A stretch of DNA of 64,000 nucleotides, taken from contig JAEFAZ010000003.1 in assembly GCA_016292135.1 (NCBI GenBank), positions 62,001 through 126,000 on the forward strand, read 5' to 3'. Source of the DNA: Saccharofermentans sp. (GTDB taxonomy: Bacteria; Bacillota; Clostridia; Saccharofermentanales; Saccharofermentanaceae). The translations under genes were made by a program, and so were the position numbers. Below the pieces are notes generated by a model. The model was not told where the DNA came from, ran no database searches, and worked only from the letters and a program-made list of their open reading frames with translations. Position 1 is the stretch's first letter, and every line of letters begins with the position of its first letter. Below are positions 16,478 to 24,327 of this stretch, in pieces.

Positions 16478-17152
16478 TTATTTGTCTTCGATGAACTCCC
16501 AGTGTACAGTATAACTTATATCAGAAAGATCCATGATCTGGGAGATGTAATTTTCGATCAGCTGCTTTGAACGGTTCTCTGCAGCCTTAAGGAGAGTCGT
16601 CTTATTGGTCACCTGTTCCCTGATCTGAGCATTGGCTTCCTTCATGGCGTCGGTAACATCCTGGGCCGTGATCTCGACATCGTTGCGGTACCACTTCTTG
16701 GGCATGAAGATAGGATCCGTCGTGGATTCGGGATGGACGTTGACTCTCAGTATTTTCGCGTGGGGCATGAAGATCGTAATGTCCCTGCCCTCGATCAGCA
16801 TCTTGACCTGGCTGACATCGATGCCGAGGGAAACATCCGCCGTGTATTCGAACCAGAAAGGCGTGTCTTTTTCGCCCCAGTGGACGACACCGGTGCCCGC
16901 GGTCTTGATGGCTTTCGCGGTGTTATGGTAGTAGACGTCGAGAGTCGCGAGCTCGCAGATCGACTGGATCTGATAGACGTTCGGAACGATCTTAGGCTCG
17001 GTCTCCTTCGTGGTGGTGGGGGCGGTCGTTGCCGTCGTCGTGACGCTGGTCGGCCGGGTCGATGCCGTCGTCTCCTCAGCCTGCTTCCTGCAGGATGTGA
17101 CAAGACCTAAGGAAAGGGTTAAGATCAGAAGATAAGTTACTATGCGCTTCAT
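16478..17152 (-). CDS. DUF4230 lipoprotein
   Basis: A 224-residue lipoprotein: signal peptide with lipobox VTSC (Cys21), a Thr-rich linker (about 25-52), then a DUF4230 domain (about 60-220). The pattern of an ELATLDVYYH strand, then LGIDVSQVKMLIEG, then ITIFMPHAKIL is typical of that family. The function of DUF4230 is unknown. It is 16 bases downstream of a second DUF4230 gene and upstream of the two transglutaminase-SLH genes, so it is probably part of a cell-envelope operon. Confidence 0.8.
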   Translation of the reverse strand: MKRIVTYLLILTLSLGLVTSCRKQAEETTASTRPTSVTTTATTAPTTTKETEPKIVPNVYQIQSICELATLDVYYHNTAKAIKTAGTGVVHWGEKDTPFWFEYTADVSLGIDVSQVKMLIEGRDITIFMPHAKILRVNVHPESTTDPIFMPKKWYRNDVEITAQDVTDAMKEANAQIREQVTNKTTLLKAAENRSKQLIENYISQIMDLSDISYTVHWEFIEDK

Positions 17153-17168
17153 ACCGGTCCCCCCTTCC

Positions 17169-17837
17169 TTACTTAACGAAATCGATCGTCAGCTTATAGT
17201 CGCTGTAGTACTGGCTCACGATCGGCTTAAAGAGTGCCTCGACCTCGTGGAGAGTGTTCTCGCGCGCAGTCTCTTCCATCGCATACTGATCACGGATCTT
17301 GTTCTTCATGTCGTCAAGGCACAGGGCCTGGGCCTGCGCGCCGCTTGAAGGATTATCGTATCTGCCGTCGAAAAAGATATATTCCAGAGTGTTCGCATCG
17401 ACATTCGTCTCCTGCACTTCGACCTTGGGAAGGATTATGTTAAGGAGCTTGTTGTCCTCGTCGATGTCGAACTTGATCTGTGACGCATCGATGCCCCACA
17501 AGACCTTGCCCTCATATGCTATATAGTAGAGCTTGTTGCCGTTGTCGTCCCTGACTTCGCAGATGGAGTTATAAGTGAATTCGAATGTGGAAAGACGGCT
17601 GACCTCGATGATCTTCTTGATGTCGGGGCGGGCCGTAACTTCGGTGACCGTGCCCTCGGAGCCTACCACCTTATCCTCGATGAAACTCTCGACATTGCTC
17701 ACGGCAGCGTCAACGCCCTTGGGCTCCGCCGCCTTGCGCTTGAGATTGCCGATAACGATACCGGTTATGACCGACGCGGTGATCAGGACCACCGAGCCGA
17801 TGATTATGAAGATTATGTTCTTGCGATCGTATTCCAT
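17169..17837 (-). CDS. DUF4230 membrane-anchored protein
   Basis: A 222-residue protein with one N-terminal membrane segment (about 8-28, FIIIGSVVLITASVITG) and an extracytoplasmic DUF4230 domain. The sequence LSTFEFTYNSICEV, WGIDASQIKFDIDE and NIILPKVEVQET follows the same strand pattern as the lipoprotein next to it, although the two are clearly diverged. The start follows GGGAGA; the longer frame upstream has no site. It is the first gene of the probable four-gene operon that ends with the two transglutaminase-SLH proteins. Confidence 0.8.
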   Translation of the reverse strand: MEYDRKNIIFIIIGSVVLITASVITGIVIGNLKRKAAEPKGVDAAVSNVESFIEDKVVGSEGTVTEVTARPDIKKIIEVSRLSTFEFTYNSICEVRDDNGNKLYYIAYEGKVLWGIDASQIKFDIDEDNKLLNIILPKVEVQETNVDANTLEYIFFDGRYDNPSSGAQAQALCLDDMKNKIRDQYAMEETARENTLHEVEALFKPIVSQYYSDYKLTIDFVK

Positions 17838-17929
17838 AGAGGTCTCCCTATCCCTGATCTTATGCTGCCGCCTTCGCACGGACCACGCCTGATGACGGCG
17901 GTCCTGCCCTAACCTTCAACTCTGCTTTA

Positions 17930-17958
17930 ATTATATCTGACGATTCGGGCGGCGTAAA
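17930..17958 (-). promoter_or_regulatory. Predicted promoter of the DUF4230-SLH operon
   Basis: On the minus strand TTTACG (17958-17953) and a perfect TATAAT (17935-17930) are separated by 17 bases. The ATG is about 90 bases downstream. Confidence 0.65.
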
Positions 17959-18020
17959 CAGTCGCGCGGAAAGTTGAGAAAGTGATCTGGCAGGCAAAAG
18001 TCTGACGGCTTTGTGCCTTG

Positions 18021-18323
18021 TCAGGAGGCTGCCGTATTACAGGGCACTATCGAACTGATCTCAGCGCCTTTTTCCTCTTTAAGGTTCCTCATGTCAATGT
18101 CATTCTGAAGGTTAAGAAAATACATCTCAGATACCCCGAAATACCTTGAGAGCCTGAGAGAAGTATCAGCAGTTATCTTCCTTCTGTCGTGCAGTATATC
18201 CTGCACTCTTGACACCGGCACGTGTATCTCCTGTGCAAGTTTATATGCGGAGATCCCGAGAGGGAACATAAATTCATCCTTCAATATCTCACTTATGGAA
18301 GGTGTATCTATTCTGTTATCCAT
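18021..18323 (-). CDS. higA: HigA-family antitoxin
   Basis: A 100-residue XRE-type DNA-binding antitoxin. The helix-turn-helix (about residues 24-60) reads AYKLAQEIHVPVSRVQ followed by LHDRRKITADTSLRLSRYFG, the well-known HigA signature. AAGGAG lies about ten bases before the start and overlaps the end of the decayed higB reading frame. HigA normally neutralises the HigB ribosome-dependent RNase and represses the operon. As the toxin is broken here, the protein may remain only as a regulator or as an anti-addiction remnant. Confidence 0.9.
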   Translation of the reverse strand: MDNRIDTPSISEILKDEFMFPLGISAYKLAQEIHVPVSRVQDILHDRRKITADTSLRLSRYFGVSEMYFLNLQNDIDMRNLKEEKGAEISSIVPCNTAAS

Positions 18324-18337
18324 ATCATTATGTCTCC

Positions 18338-18427
18338 TTAGTGATAGTCAACGATCTCAACATCCATACAACAGTTATCCTCATAAACAAAGCATATCCG
18401 ATACTGATCATTGATCCTGATGCTCCA
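18338..18427 (-). pseudogene. Decayed HigB toxin (C-terminal part)
   Basis: The minus-strand frame reads WSIRINDQYRICFVYEDN and ends EIVDYH, a near-perfect HigB C-terminus, immediately before higA. An in-frame TAG precedes the tryptophan, and farther upstream the family sequence is scattered over different frames with further stops. The gene therefore cannot make a full toxin of about 90 residues. The 5' portion up to about 18560 is unrecognisable. Confidence 0.82.
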
Positions 18428-18659
18428 CTATACCTCCCGCACGTGTATATGTCAAACAGGTATATATCTGAGCAATGCCAGAGCAGCAGAGCGATCCAAT
18501 TATATTTCCGTAAAATCTATCGATTAATTATATCACATTTACATACATTTGTTCTCTTTTGTGTTATGATCTTATTGGCACAGTCTGCTTAATGGGCGGT
18601 TGCCTTCCGAGTACTTATACATCCTTCGGGACAGTACTGACGAAAGGAGGGCTGCTGAT

Positions 18660-18788
18660 ATGACAGATATTGAGATTATCTCTATCGTGATAGGCATTAT
18701 CACTTTAGTCATAGCTTCAATCACTCTGTTGTTGAAGCTATTGACGTTCCTTATCGGGATCTTTGATTCCAGATATCGGCGGAAATAA
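18660..18788 (+). CDS. Small hydrophobic peptide resembling type I toxins
   Basis: A 42-residue peptide, one long hydrophobic helix (about residues 5-34) with a basic end, SRYRRK. AAAGGAGG precedes the ATG by nine bases. Size, layout and the start MTDIEIISIVIGIITL resemble the TxpA/Fst or holin-like toxin families of Firmicutes, whose translation is normally blocked by an antisense RNA. I see no clear antisense promoter, so this is a resemblance. A membrane peptide of other function is possible. Confidence 0.6.
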   Translation: MTDIEIISIVIGIITLVIASITLLLKLLTFLIGIFDSRYRRK

Positions 18789-18790
18789 AA

Positions 18791-18823
18791 GACCTTACCC
18801 AGGACGCAACTTTGGGTAAGGTC
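18791..18823 (-). terminator. Hairpin at the end of the small peptide gene
   Basis: An 11-bp perfect dyad (GACCTTACCCA, 18791-18801, and its complement, 18813-18823). On the minus strand it is followed by TTTTATTT, so it stops transcripts coming from the right. On the plus strand the T-tract is poor. Confidence 0.7.
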
Positions 18824-18941
18824 AAATGATTTACTTACTCGGAAGCAACCGTCTTTGCAGACTGTGCTTTCTTACGCATATTGTAGCATTCGCCTCCCCT
18901 ATCGTCAACGAGATCGAAACTGCTTGTTTGCACGACGGAAG

Positions 18942-19007
18942 TTGGTACCATTACAGTAAATTGGGAAATGATGGTACCAAACTGCTCATATGTGCCGAGT
19001 GGTACAA
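18942..19007. repeat. Intergenic element with repeated TTGGTACCA word
   Basis: TTGGTACCA (18942-18950), TGGTACCAA (about 18973-18981) and TGGTACAA (about 19000-19007) recur about 28-30 bases apart between two minus-strand terminators. The first two form a 10-bp dyad, TTGGTACCAT/ATGGTACCAA. A 66-codon frame on the minus strand runs through it but starts in a terminator hairpin. Confidence 0.5.
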
Positions 19008-19008
19008 C

Positions 19009-19038
19009 AAAAAACAGGGGTATCTTGAAAGACACCCC
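19009..19038 (-). terminator. Terminator of the LRR-SLH gene
   Basis: GGGGTATCTT (19017-19026) pairs with AAGACACCCC (19029-19038) with one mismatch, followed on the minus strand by a T-run from the A residues at 19009-19014. Confidence 0.8.
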
Positions 19039-19052
19039 CGCCGTTATTGTTA

Positions 19053-20735
19053 TTATCCCTTCCCGTTTACGTACTTGTCGTATTTATAGAGGAAGGTTAC
19101 CATCTGGCGTCTCAAGCACTTGCCCTGGGGCTGGAAAGTACCGTCAGCATAACCTGCGACTATCTTCATCTTGGATGCCCAGATGACCGCATCGTAGAAA
19201 TACTCGCCCTTCTTTACATCCTTGAAGGGGCTCTCTGCCGTGCCTGCCGAGGGCTTGCCTGCCAGCCTCCAGAGGAAGGTCACTGTCTGGGCTCTGGTGC
19301 AGACGCCTTCGGGATTGAAAGTCGTCTTGGAGGCGCCCGTAGTGATGCCGTTTTCGACGGCCCAGAGAACGGGCTTGTAGAAGTAATCGCTCTTCTTGAT
19401 GTCGGTGAATGCCGTGGTGGATGACTTGGGCTTGGGTTCGCCGTTAAGTCTCCAGAGGAAAGTCACCATCTGGGCTCTCGTGCATTCGTTGTCGGGCTTA
19501 AAGGATGTCTGGTTGTCGTAGCCCTTGACTATGCCCGAGTCAGACAGATAGTAGGTGGGCTCGTACCAGAAATCCTTGGGGTTGGTCACGTCCTTGAAGA
19601 GGACTCTTACAGATACCTTGTGCCTTGTGCCCTTAAAGTCGCCGGTCAACACGGCCTTCCCTGCCTTCTTGCCGGTGATCTTGGATCCGTCCAAGCCGGC
19701 GGTACCGCTCGCAGAACAAGTCCAGCTCCCCTTGTCACTATAGGGCGGCAGATAGTAGTTCAAGGAAAAACTCTGCCCGCATGCAAGCTTAAGCTCAGCG
19801 GGGAACTTGCCTTCCTCGAGAGTGATGCTGTCGAGCTTCCTGCAGCCTGACACATCCAGGCATTCAAGGGCGCCGCAGTCCAAGAACTTCAGTTCCTTAT
19901 TGTTGGCGAGGTCCATCGTCTTGATGCTGTTGCCCTTTATGTTGAGGCTCTCGAGCTTGGTGTTCTTGGAAAGGTCGAGCTTGGTGATCTTGTTGTCATT
20001 ACATTGAAGCGATGTCAGGCTCTTGTCCTTGCTGATCTCCAGTTTGGAAAGGCTGTTGCCGCTGCAGTGCAGTGACTCGAGGAGGGGATTGTTATTGACG
20101 GAAAGCTCTGTTAGGGAGTTGTTTTCGCAGTTGAGGCTGACCAGCTGTGTGTTCTTGCTGACATCGAGCTTTGTGAGCTTATTGTTCGAGCAATAGCAGG
20201 TAAAGAGCGTCTTGCATGTAGTTACATTAAGGCTCTCCAGGGCATTGTCGGAACATCTCATGTTCTCGAGCTTCGTGTTCTTCGTCAGATCGAGCTTGGC
20301 GATCTTGTTATGGTCGCAGCGAAGTTCCCTGAGCAGGGTATTCTTGCTGAGATCCAGCTTGGTAAGGCCGTTCCACTCACAGTCGATGCTCGTCAGCCTC
20401 GGGTTCTTGCTGAGATCTATCGACGTAAGCTTGTTGTTGCTGCAGTCAAGGAAAGCGATGTATGTGAAATACTCGATACCCTTAAGGTTCTTTATCCCCC
20501 GGTCGGCCACATCGAAATGCTCCGTATGCTTGATCTCGCCTGCGGAAATCGTGCCGTCGCCGTTTGTGTCTATATTGTTCTTTATATATTTTCGAAAAGC
20601 CGCATCCGGGAAATTGTTCTCGTTTATAAGGAGTCCGCCCGCCGACGCCGGTACAGCCGGTACTGTAACGACCGCCAATGCCGCCGCCAAAACCGTAACC
20701 GCCGCAGCAGCCTTGCTCAAAAGGTTTCTTCGCAT
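19053..20735 (-). CDS. Leucine-rich repeat SLH surface protein
   Basis: A 560-residue secreted protein. After the signal peptide (ending near ASAGG) there is an EF-hand-like loop DTNGDGTISAGEI (about 56-68), then roughly eleven leucine-rich repeats of about 21 residues with the pattern LxCxxNxLTxLDLSKN (about 85-300), a short Ig-like domain, and three SLH repeats (about 385-560) ending in YKYDKYVN. The LRR form resembles bacterial surface LRR proteins used in adhesion. SLH repeats would attach it to the wall. The gene has its own promoter and terminator, and GGGAGG before the start. Confidence 0.9.
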   Translation of the reverse strand: MRRNLLSKAAAAVTVLAAALAVVTVPAVPASAGGLLINENNFPDAAFRKYIKNNIDTNGDGTISAGEIKHTEHFDVADRGIKNLKGIEYFTYIAFLDCSNNKLTSIDLSKNPRLTSIDCEWNGLTKLDLSKNTLLRELRCDHNKIAKLDLTKNTKLENMRCSDNALESLNVTTCKTLFTCYCSNNKLTKLDVSKNTQLVSLNCENNSLTELSVNNNPLLESLHCSGNSLSKLEISKDKSLTSLQCNDNKITKLDLSKNTKLESLNIKGNSIKTMDLANNKELKFLDCGALECLDVSGCRKLDSITLEEGKFPAELKLACGQSFSLNYYLPPYSDKGSWTCSASGTAGLDGSKITGKKAGKAVLTGDFKGTRHKVSVRVLFKDVTNPKDFWYEPTYYLSDSGIVKGYDNQTSFKPDNECTRAQMVTFLWRLNGEPKPKSSTTAFTDIKKSDYFYKPVLWAVENGITTGASKTTFNPEGVCTRAQTVTFLWRLAGKPSAGTAESPFKDVKKGEYFYDAVIWASKMKIVAGYADGTFQPQGKCLRRQMVTFLYKYDKYVNGKG

Positions 20736-20778
20736 ATCTCAGGTTCCTCCCAGCTTTAAAGAAAATTGTTCTATCGAT

Positions 20779-20807
20779 ATTATAGCCATCCCTGTGGGCG
20801 AGGTAAA
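20779..20807 (-). promoter_or_regulatory. Promoter of the LRR-SLH gene
   Basis: TTTACC (20807-20802) and a perfect TATAAT (20784-20779) lie 17 bases apart on the minus strand. The start codon is about 44 bases downstream of the -10 box. Confidence 0.75.
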
Positions 20808-20845
20808 CAGAGCGGCCGATACATCACAAATTCCGCATTTACGCC

Positions 20846-20874
20846 TTGCCTAAGTTGAGGCTTTCCTTTAGAAT
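20846..20874 (+). promoter_or_regulatory. Predicted promoter of the DUF454 gene
   Basis: TTGCCT (20846-20851) and TAGAAT (20869-20874) are separated by 17 bases, ending 26 bases before the ATG. Confidence 0.5.
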
Positions 20875-20900
20875 TATGCCGGGATAGGGAGAATAAACAC

Positions 20901-21221
20901 ATGAGAAGATACTACAAAGACGACATTCCTGAAGAAAAGAAGCCTAAGACCATCCTGGGCAAGGTGCTCTGGATCGGCCTCGGTATCGTATTCATCATTA
21001 TCGGCTTGATCGGGCTCATGATCCCCGTCGTGCCGCAGGTTCCTTTCTTCGTGGCAGCAGCCCTCTGTTTTTGCCGTGTTTCCAGGCGCTTCGGCGGCTG
21101 GTTCAGGCACTTGAGGCTATATAAGCTCTTCATCGGCGAGATCAAGCCGAGGGATTTCTTCAAGAAGGACGTGAAGCCGCATCACGCCAGCGAGTACAGT
21201 GACTCAAAGGTGGAAGTTTAA
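20901..21221 (+). CDS. DUF454 (YbaN-like) membrane protein
   Basis: A 106-residue protein with two hydrophobic segments (about 22-45 and 48-62, the latter VPFFVAAALCFCR). The sequence GLIGLMIPVVPQVPF between them is the DUF454 signature. Its function is not known. AGGGAGA precedes the ATG. It converges on the DUF6465-like gene, with a dyad element between the two. Confidence 0.85.
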   Translation: MRRYYKDDIPEEKKPKTILGKVLWIGLGIVFIIIGLIGLMIPVVPQVPFFVAAALCFCRVSRRFGGWFRHLRLYKLFIGEIKPRDFFKKDVKPHHASEYSDSKVEV

Positions 21222-21230
21222 GAGATAAGT

Positions 21231-21330
21231 TGTTTTTGACCAATACTTCAAAAACCGGCATTTGGTCAACTTTTCAATGAAAAATCTTTGACTAAATCAG
21301 CAATATCTGAAGTTTGGTCAAAAACTGCAA
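21231..21330. repeat. Intergenic element with repeated TTGGTCAA word
   Basis: The word occurs four times in alternating orientation at 25-26 bp steps: TTGACCAA (21237), TTGGTCAA (21262), TTGACTAA (21288, one mismatch) and TTGGTCAA (21314). The outer copies extend to a 16-bp inverted repeat with one extra base. It lies between convergent genes. Confidence 0.6.
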
Positions 21331-21337
21331 AGACAAA

Positions 21338-21374
21338 GGCTGTCTCGTATGCGAAAAAAGCTTTCGAGACAGCC
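21338..21374. terminator. Bidirectional hairpin between convergent genes
   Basis: GGCTGTCTCG (21338-21347) pairs perfectly with its complement (21365-21374). It sits between the ends of the DUF454 and DUF6465-like genes. The T-tract is modest on the minus strand and absent on the plus strand. Confidence 0.6.
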
Positions 21375-21403
21375 CCTTATGTAATCTTATCTTGTTAAGC
21401 TGA

Positions 21404-22087
21404 TCAGAACAGATCTACTGCGCCGGCGTTCATGCCGTTGATGACATAGTATGTCTTGTTGTCTTCAGGTTTTACATAGACATCAACTGTCTTGATGGAT
21501 GCATCGACCTTGTTGACCTTATCAACGATCGTCTTGTAGTCGGTCTCCTTGCCCTGATACTGGATAACGAACTTATCGGGTGCCTTGATAGCCTTGGGAG
21601 CTGCCTTCTTTGCTGCGGGCTTCTTAGCAGGTGCCTTCTTTGCTGCGGGCTTCTTTGCAGCTGCTTTCTTTGCGGGAGCAGCCTTCTTCTCAGCCTTAGC
21701 GGGCTCTGCTTTCTTGGCTTCTGCCTTTACGGGAGCTGCTGCCTTAACGGGCTCAGCCTTGGGAGCCTCGGGCTTCTTCTCTGCTGCGGGCTCAGCCTTG
21801 GGCTCTGTCTTGGCAACTACCTTCTGGGCAACCTTGTTGACCTTGGCCTTGGAGCATTCCTTGACCTTGTCCTTCTTTTCGATCACTTCTTTCTTGACTG
21901 TCTCTGTCTTGTCCTCGACCTTTGCCTTTGTCTCCTTGGCAACAGTCTTTGTCTTCTCGACTGCCTTGCCTGCAGCCTCGCCGACTTTCTTGGCTTCTTC
22001 CTTAACCTTCTCGGAAGCCTGTTCTACTTTAACTTCAGCGGTCTTAACGACCTCTTTTACTTCTTTCTTGATCTCTTCAACTGCCAT
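21404..22087 (-). CDS. Lys/Ala-rich protein with DUF6465-like C-terminus
   Basis: A 227-residue protein. Residues about 1-90 form a highly charged helical or coiled-coil region, and residues about 90-165 are a low-complexity array of AKKAAAKKPAAKKAPAKK type, like histone H1 tails. A compact C-terminal domain (about 170-227) with VYVKPEDNKTYYVIN and ending in VDLF resembles DUF6465 of Clostridia. Binding to nucleic acid or chromosome organisation is plausible from composition only. The start follows GGAGG. Confidence 0.7.
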   Translation of the reverse strand: MAVEEIKKEVKEVVKTAEVKVEQASEKVKEEAKKVGEAAGKAVEKTKTVAKETKAKVEDKTETVKKEVIEKKDKVKECSKAKVNKVAQKVVAKTEPKAEPAAEKKPEAPKAEPVKAAAPVKAEAKKAEPAKAEKKAAPAKKAAAKKPAAKKAPAKKPAAKKAAPKAIKAPDKFVIQYQGKETDYKTIVDKVNKVDASIKTVDVYVKPEDNKTYYVINGMNAGAVDLF

Positions 22088-22133
22088 AACCGGCACCTCC
22101 GATCTTTCTTTTGTTAGTTCTTAGAACCCACAT

Positions 22134-22162
22134 AATTTATACTTCTTTGGCAGATTAGTCAA
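22134..22162 (-). promoter_or_regulatory. Predicted promoter of the Lys/Ala-rich gene
   Basis: TTGACT (22162-22157) and TAAATT (22139-22134) are 17 bases apart on the minus strand; an alternative -10 TATAAA would give a spacer of 15. Confidence 0.4.
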
Positions 22163-22178
22163 ATAATGTTTTCGAGCA

Positions 22179-22949
22179 TCAAAGACCCGAATATCCGAGG
22201 TAGAGCGCCTTCATGTTCTCCTCGTTGTGGATATAAGTATTCTCATGCTCTTCGCCCTCAAAGATCTGCCTGCCGTCCCTGTAGACGATCAGCCGGTTCT
22301 TAGGGATCTCTTCCCAGCCTTCGCCTGTCAGCCGGCGCGTTGACAGGATCACTATTCCGTTATGGTCGTAACGGAACAGGGTCCCCTCCTCGTTCTTATG
22401 CACATAGAAGTTGTCACCATCGTAGATCAGAAGGTTCAGCTTGTTATGCTTGGACAAGTGCTTTACGAGTTCATCCACCGCTTCCAGGCGGTCTTCTTCC
22501 GCGGCTTCACCCTTTGCGCGTATGATGCTGTTAACCTTGTCTGTCAGATATAGAAGGACCCTCTCACTGTCGGTCGTGCCCTTCTGGATGCACTGGTATC
22601 TTGCAAGGTCCTGTGCCTCGAAAATGGTACCGTTATGCATCAGCACCCAGGATCTGCCGGATATGTCTTTCGTAATGAAGGGGTGGGTGTTCTCGTAGCA
22701 GATCTCGCCTATAGTCGCCCGCCTTATGTGGGCCATCAGGCGTGAAGACCTCAGTTCGCCCGTCAGGCGGCTCCTGAGATAGTAACTGTCGGATGCCTTG
22801 ACGGGCTCCCTTTCTATCGAGATGTTGCCGTCGTCCAGGAAAGCGAGGCCCCAGCCGTTGGGGTGCTCCTGACTGTGACCGTAGAAGGTCTTGAGCAGGT
22901 GATTAAGTTCTATCTTCCTGTCAGATGACACTCCTAACAATTCGCACAT
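22179..22949 (-). CDS. Class II glutamine amidotransferase (YafJ/EgtC-like)
   Basis: A 256-residue Ntn-hydrolase. The catalytic cysteine is residue 2, exposed by removal of the methionine (MCELLGV), and the family motifs PNGWGLAF, AHIRRAT and LMHNGTI follow. This fixes the start, although the frame is open upstream. Relatives are stand-alone class II amidotransferases such as YafJ and EgtC; EgtC removes a gamma-glutamyl group in ergothioneine synthesis. The gene overlaps the end of the glutamate-cysteine ligase-like gene by 29 bases. A hydrolase acting on a gamma-glutamyl product of that ligase is therefore a reasonable inference. Confidence 0.87.
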   Translation of the reverse strand: MCELLGVSSDRKIELNHLLKTFYGHSQEHPNGWGLAFLDDGNISIEREPVKASDSYYLRSRLTGELRSSRLMAHIRRATIGEICYENTHPFITKDISGRSWVLMHNGTIFEAQDLARYQCIQKGTTDSERVLLYLTDKVNSIIRAKGEAAEEDRLEAVDELVKHLSKHNKLNLLIYDGDNFYVHKNEEGTLFRYDHNGIVILSTRRLTGEGWEEIPKNRLIVYRDGRQIFEGEEHENTYIHNEENMKALYLGYSGL

Positions 22950-24165
22950 TTTCAAGATACCTCTTATCTTCGGCCGGCAGGACTTTTGATGCAATATCCG
23001 TTAGGTATCCTGCCCAGTCTCCTGCTGTCTTTCCTTCGTAGATAACGGCTTCAAGGCCGTCTTTTTCTATTTCCTCGACTGCACTCTGGATCTCTTCGAT
23101 AGTCGTGATGCCTGCGAGCACCTTATCCAGGGTCTTGAGATTCTTCTCCGAATAGACGAGACCCTTGAGGAGCGCGACATAGCCCAAAGCCTTGTCGATC
23201 GGCACCGCGTCCGCCACTCTTACCTCAATGTATTTCTTGACCCTGAAATGGAAAAATCCCATCGACATAAAGTGCTCTATTAGCTTCTTTCTTCTGTCTT
23301 TTTCGAGGAGCTTCTCATTGACCGTGCCGTCCTTGATCAGGTCCCCGGCGGTCTTGGATGCCACATAGGTGGTCCTGCCCTCATCGGTAAGGAGGATCAG
23401 AGGCGTTGTGTATATGACGTCAGCCATCTTGTCGTAACCGAAATCCTCATCCAACGACCCCGGCACGAAGCCTGTCCTGGAAGGGTCAAGATCGTCCCAC
23501 TCCTGTATGCGGAGCAGATGCTTCTTGTCAGGGTGCTCAGGCAGGGTCGATATCTCGCAGGTCTTATTCTCCATGATTATCGACAGGACCGGAGCGATCT
23601 TCTCAAGGACGCGGAGCTTGGTGACCATGTCCTTCTCATCCTTATAGTCGATCGATACCTGGGCCGAGCCTGACGCTCTCATCATGTACCTGCCGTATCT
23701 GCCGGACTCCTGAAAATAGCTGTCCATGTACTTATATCGCTTCTTAGGCGAAAGAGTTATCTCATCCGGCGTGATCTCACCCAGCTCGACTGAAGGGAGA
23801 TTGCCCTTGGTAACGAATCTGTAGCCGCGCTCTTCGAAAATCTCTTCCCAGAGCGTATAGAACTTGTCGTAGACCTGCCTTATCGTCGTCGTGTCAGGAT
23901 AAGGGTTGATGCTTATCTCGAACTGACAGGCGGGTTCCAAACTCGTGGAGTATTCATCCGTAACATAACCTACCGGGTAGCCGTCCATATAGACGATCTG
24001 CGCTCCTAAGTCATTGCCGACTTTAAGGATCAGATCGGATATCTCGTGAAAGCCGATCTGTACGCCTGAGTCATCGACGATAAAGTGCTCGATCTCAAGT
24101 CCCAGGTCTTCCGACATGGATTCGCCGCTCCTGATGTAGTCTCTTATCTCATCTCTGATAGCCAT
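22921..24165 (-). CDS. Glutamate-cysteine ligase-like protein
   Basis: A 414-residue ATP-dependent carboxylate-amine ligase of the glutamate-cysteine ligase family. The N-terminal GLEIEHFIVD supplies the conserved acidic metal ligands. EPACQFEISI, YMMRASGSAQVSIDY and a conserved RVADAVP region follow. It would join glutamate to cysteine or another amine through the gamma-carboxyl. No glutathione synthetase or ergothioneine genes are nearby, so the final product is unclear. AAAGGAGG precedes the ATG, a strong promoter lies upstream, and the amidotransferase gene overlaps its end. Confidence 0.88.
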   Translation of the reverse strand: MAIRDEIRDYIRSGESMSEDLGLEIEHFIVDDSGVQIGFHEISDLILKVGNDLGAQIVYMDGYPVGYVTDEYSTSLEPACQFEISINPYPDTTTIRQVYDKFYTLWEEIFEERGYRFVTKGNLPSVELGEITPDEITLSPKKRYKYMDSYFQESGRYGRYMMRASGSAQVSIDYKDEKDMVTKLRVLEKIAPVLSIIMENKTCEISTLPEHPDKKHLLRIQEWDDLDPSRTGFVPGSLDEDFGYDKMADVIYTTPLILLTDEGRTTYVASKTAGDLIKDGTVNEKLLEKDRRKKLIEHFMSMGFFHFRVKKYIEVRVADAVPIDKALGYVALLKGLVYSEKNLKTLDKVLAGITTIEEIQSAVEEIEKDGLEAVIYEGKTAGDWAGYLTDIASKVLPAEDKRYLENVRIVRSVI

Positions 24166-24263
24166 TGCCTCATCCTCCTTTCAGGTCCGGAAGCCTTTGT
24201 TTTCGGGCGTTCCAAGGCGTTGTTTGACAGGTCTTGCGATGTTAAAGCCTATCGATTTTGTAG

Positions 24264-24292
24264 GTTATAACATACTAAGTCTATCAAGTCAA
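24264..24292 (-). promoter_or_regulatory. Promoter of the ligase-amidotransferase operon
   Basis: TTGACT (24292-24287) and TATAAC (24269-24264) are separated by 17 bases on the minus strand. A leader of about 90 bases precedes the ATG. Confidence 0.72.
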
Positions 24293-24327
24293 TAGGTTTT
24301 ACGGGAGAGGATCCATTCATGCTGATG

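Noticed and set aside
18835..19035. 66-codon minus-strand frame between two terminators
   Set aside because: Its GTG start lies inside the terminator hairpin of the LRR-SLH gene and there is no ribosome binding site. The text arises from the word-repeat element.
21585..22124. 179-codon plus-strand frame opposite the Lys/Ala-rich gene
   Set aside because: It is the antisense of the low-complexity AAG/GCT codons and gives an Ala/Phe-rich artificial protein.
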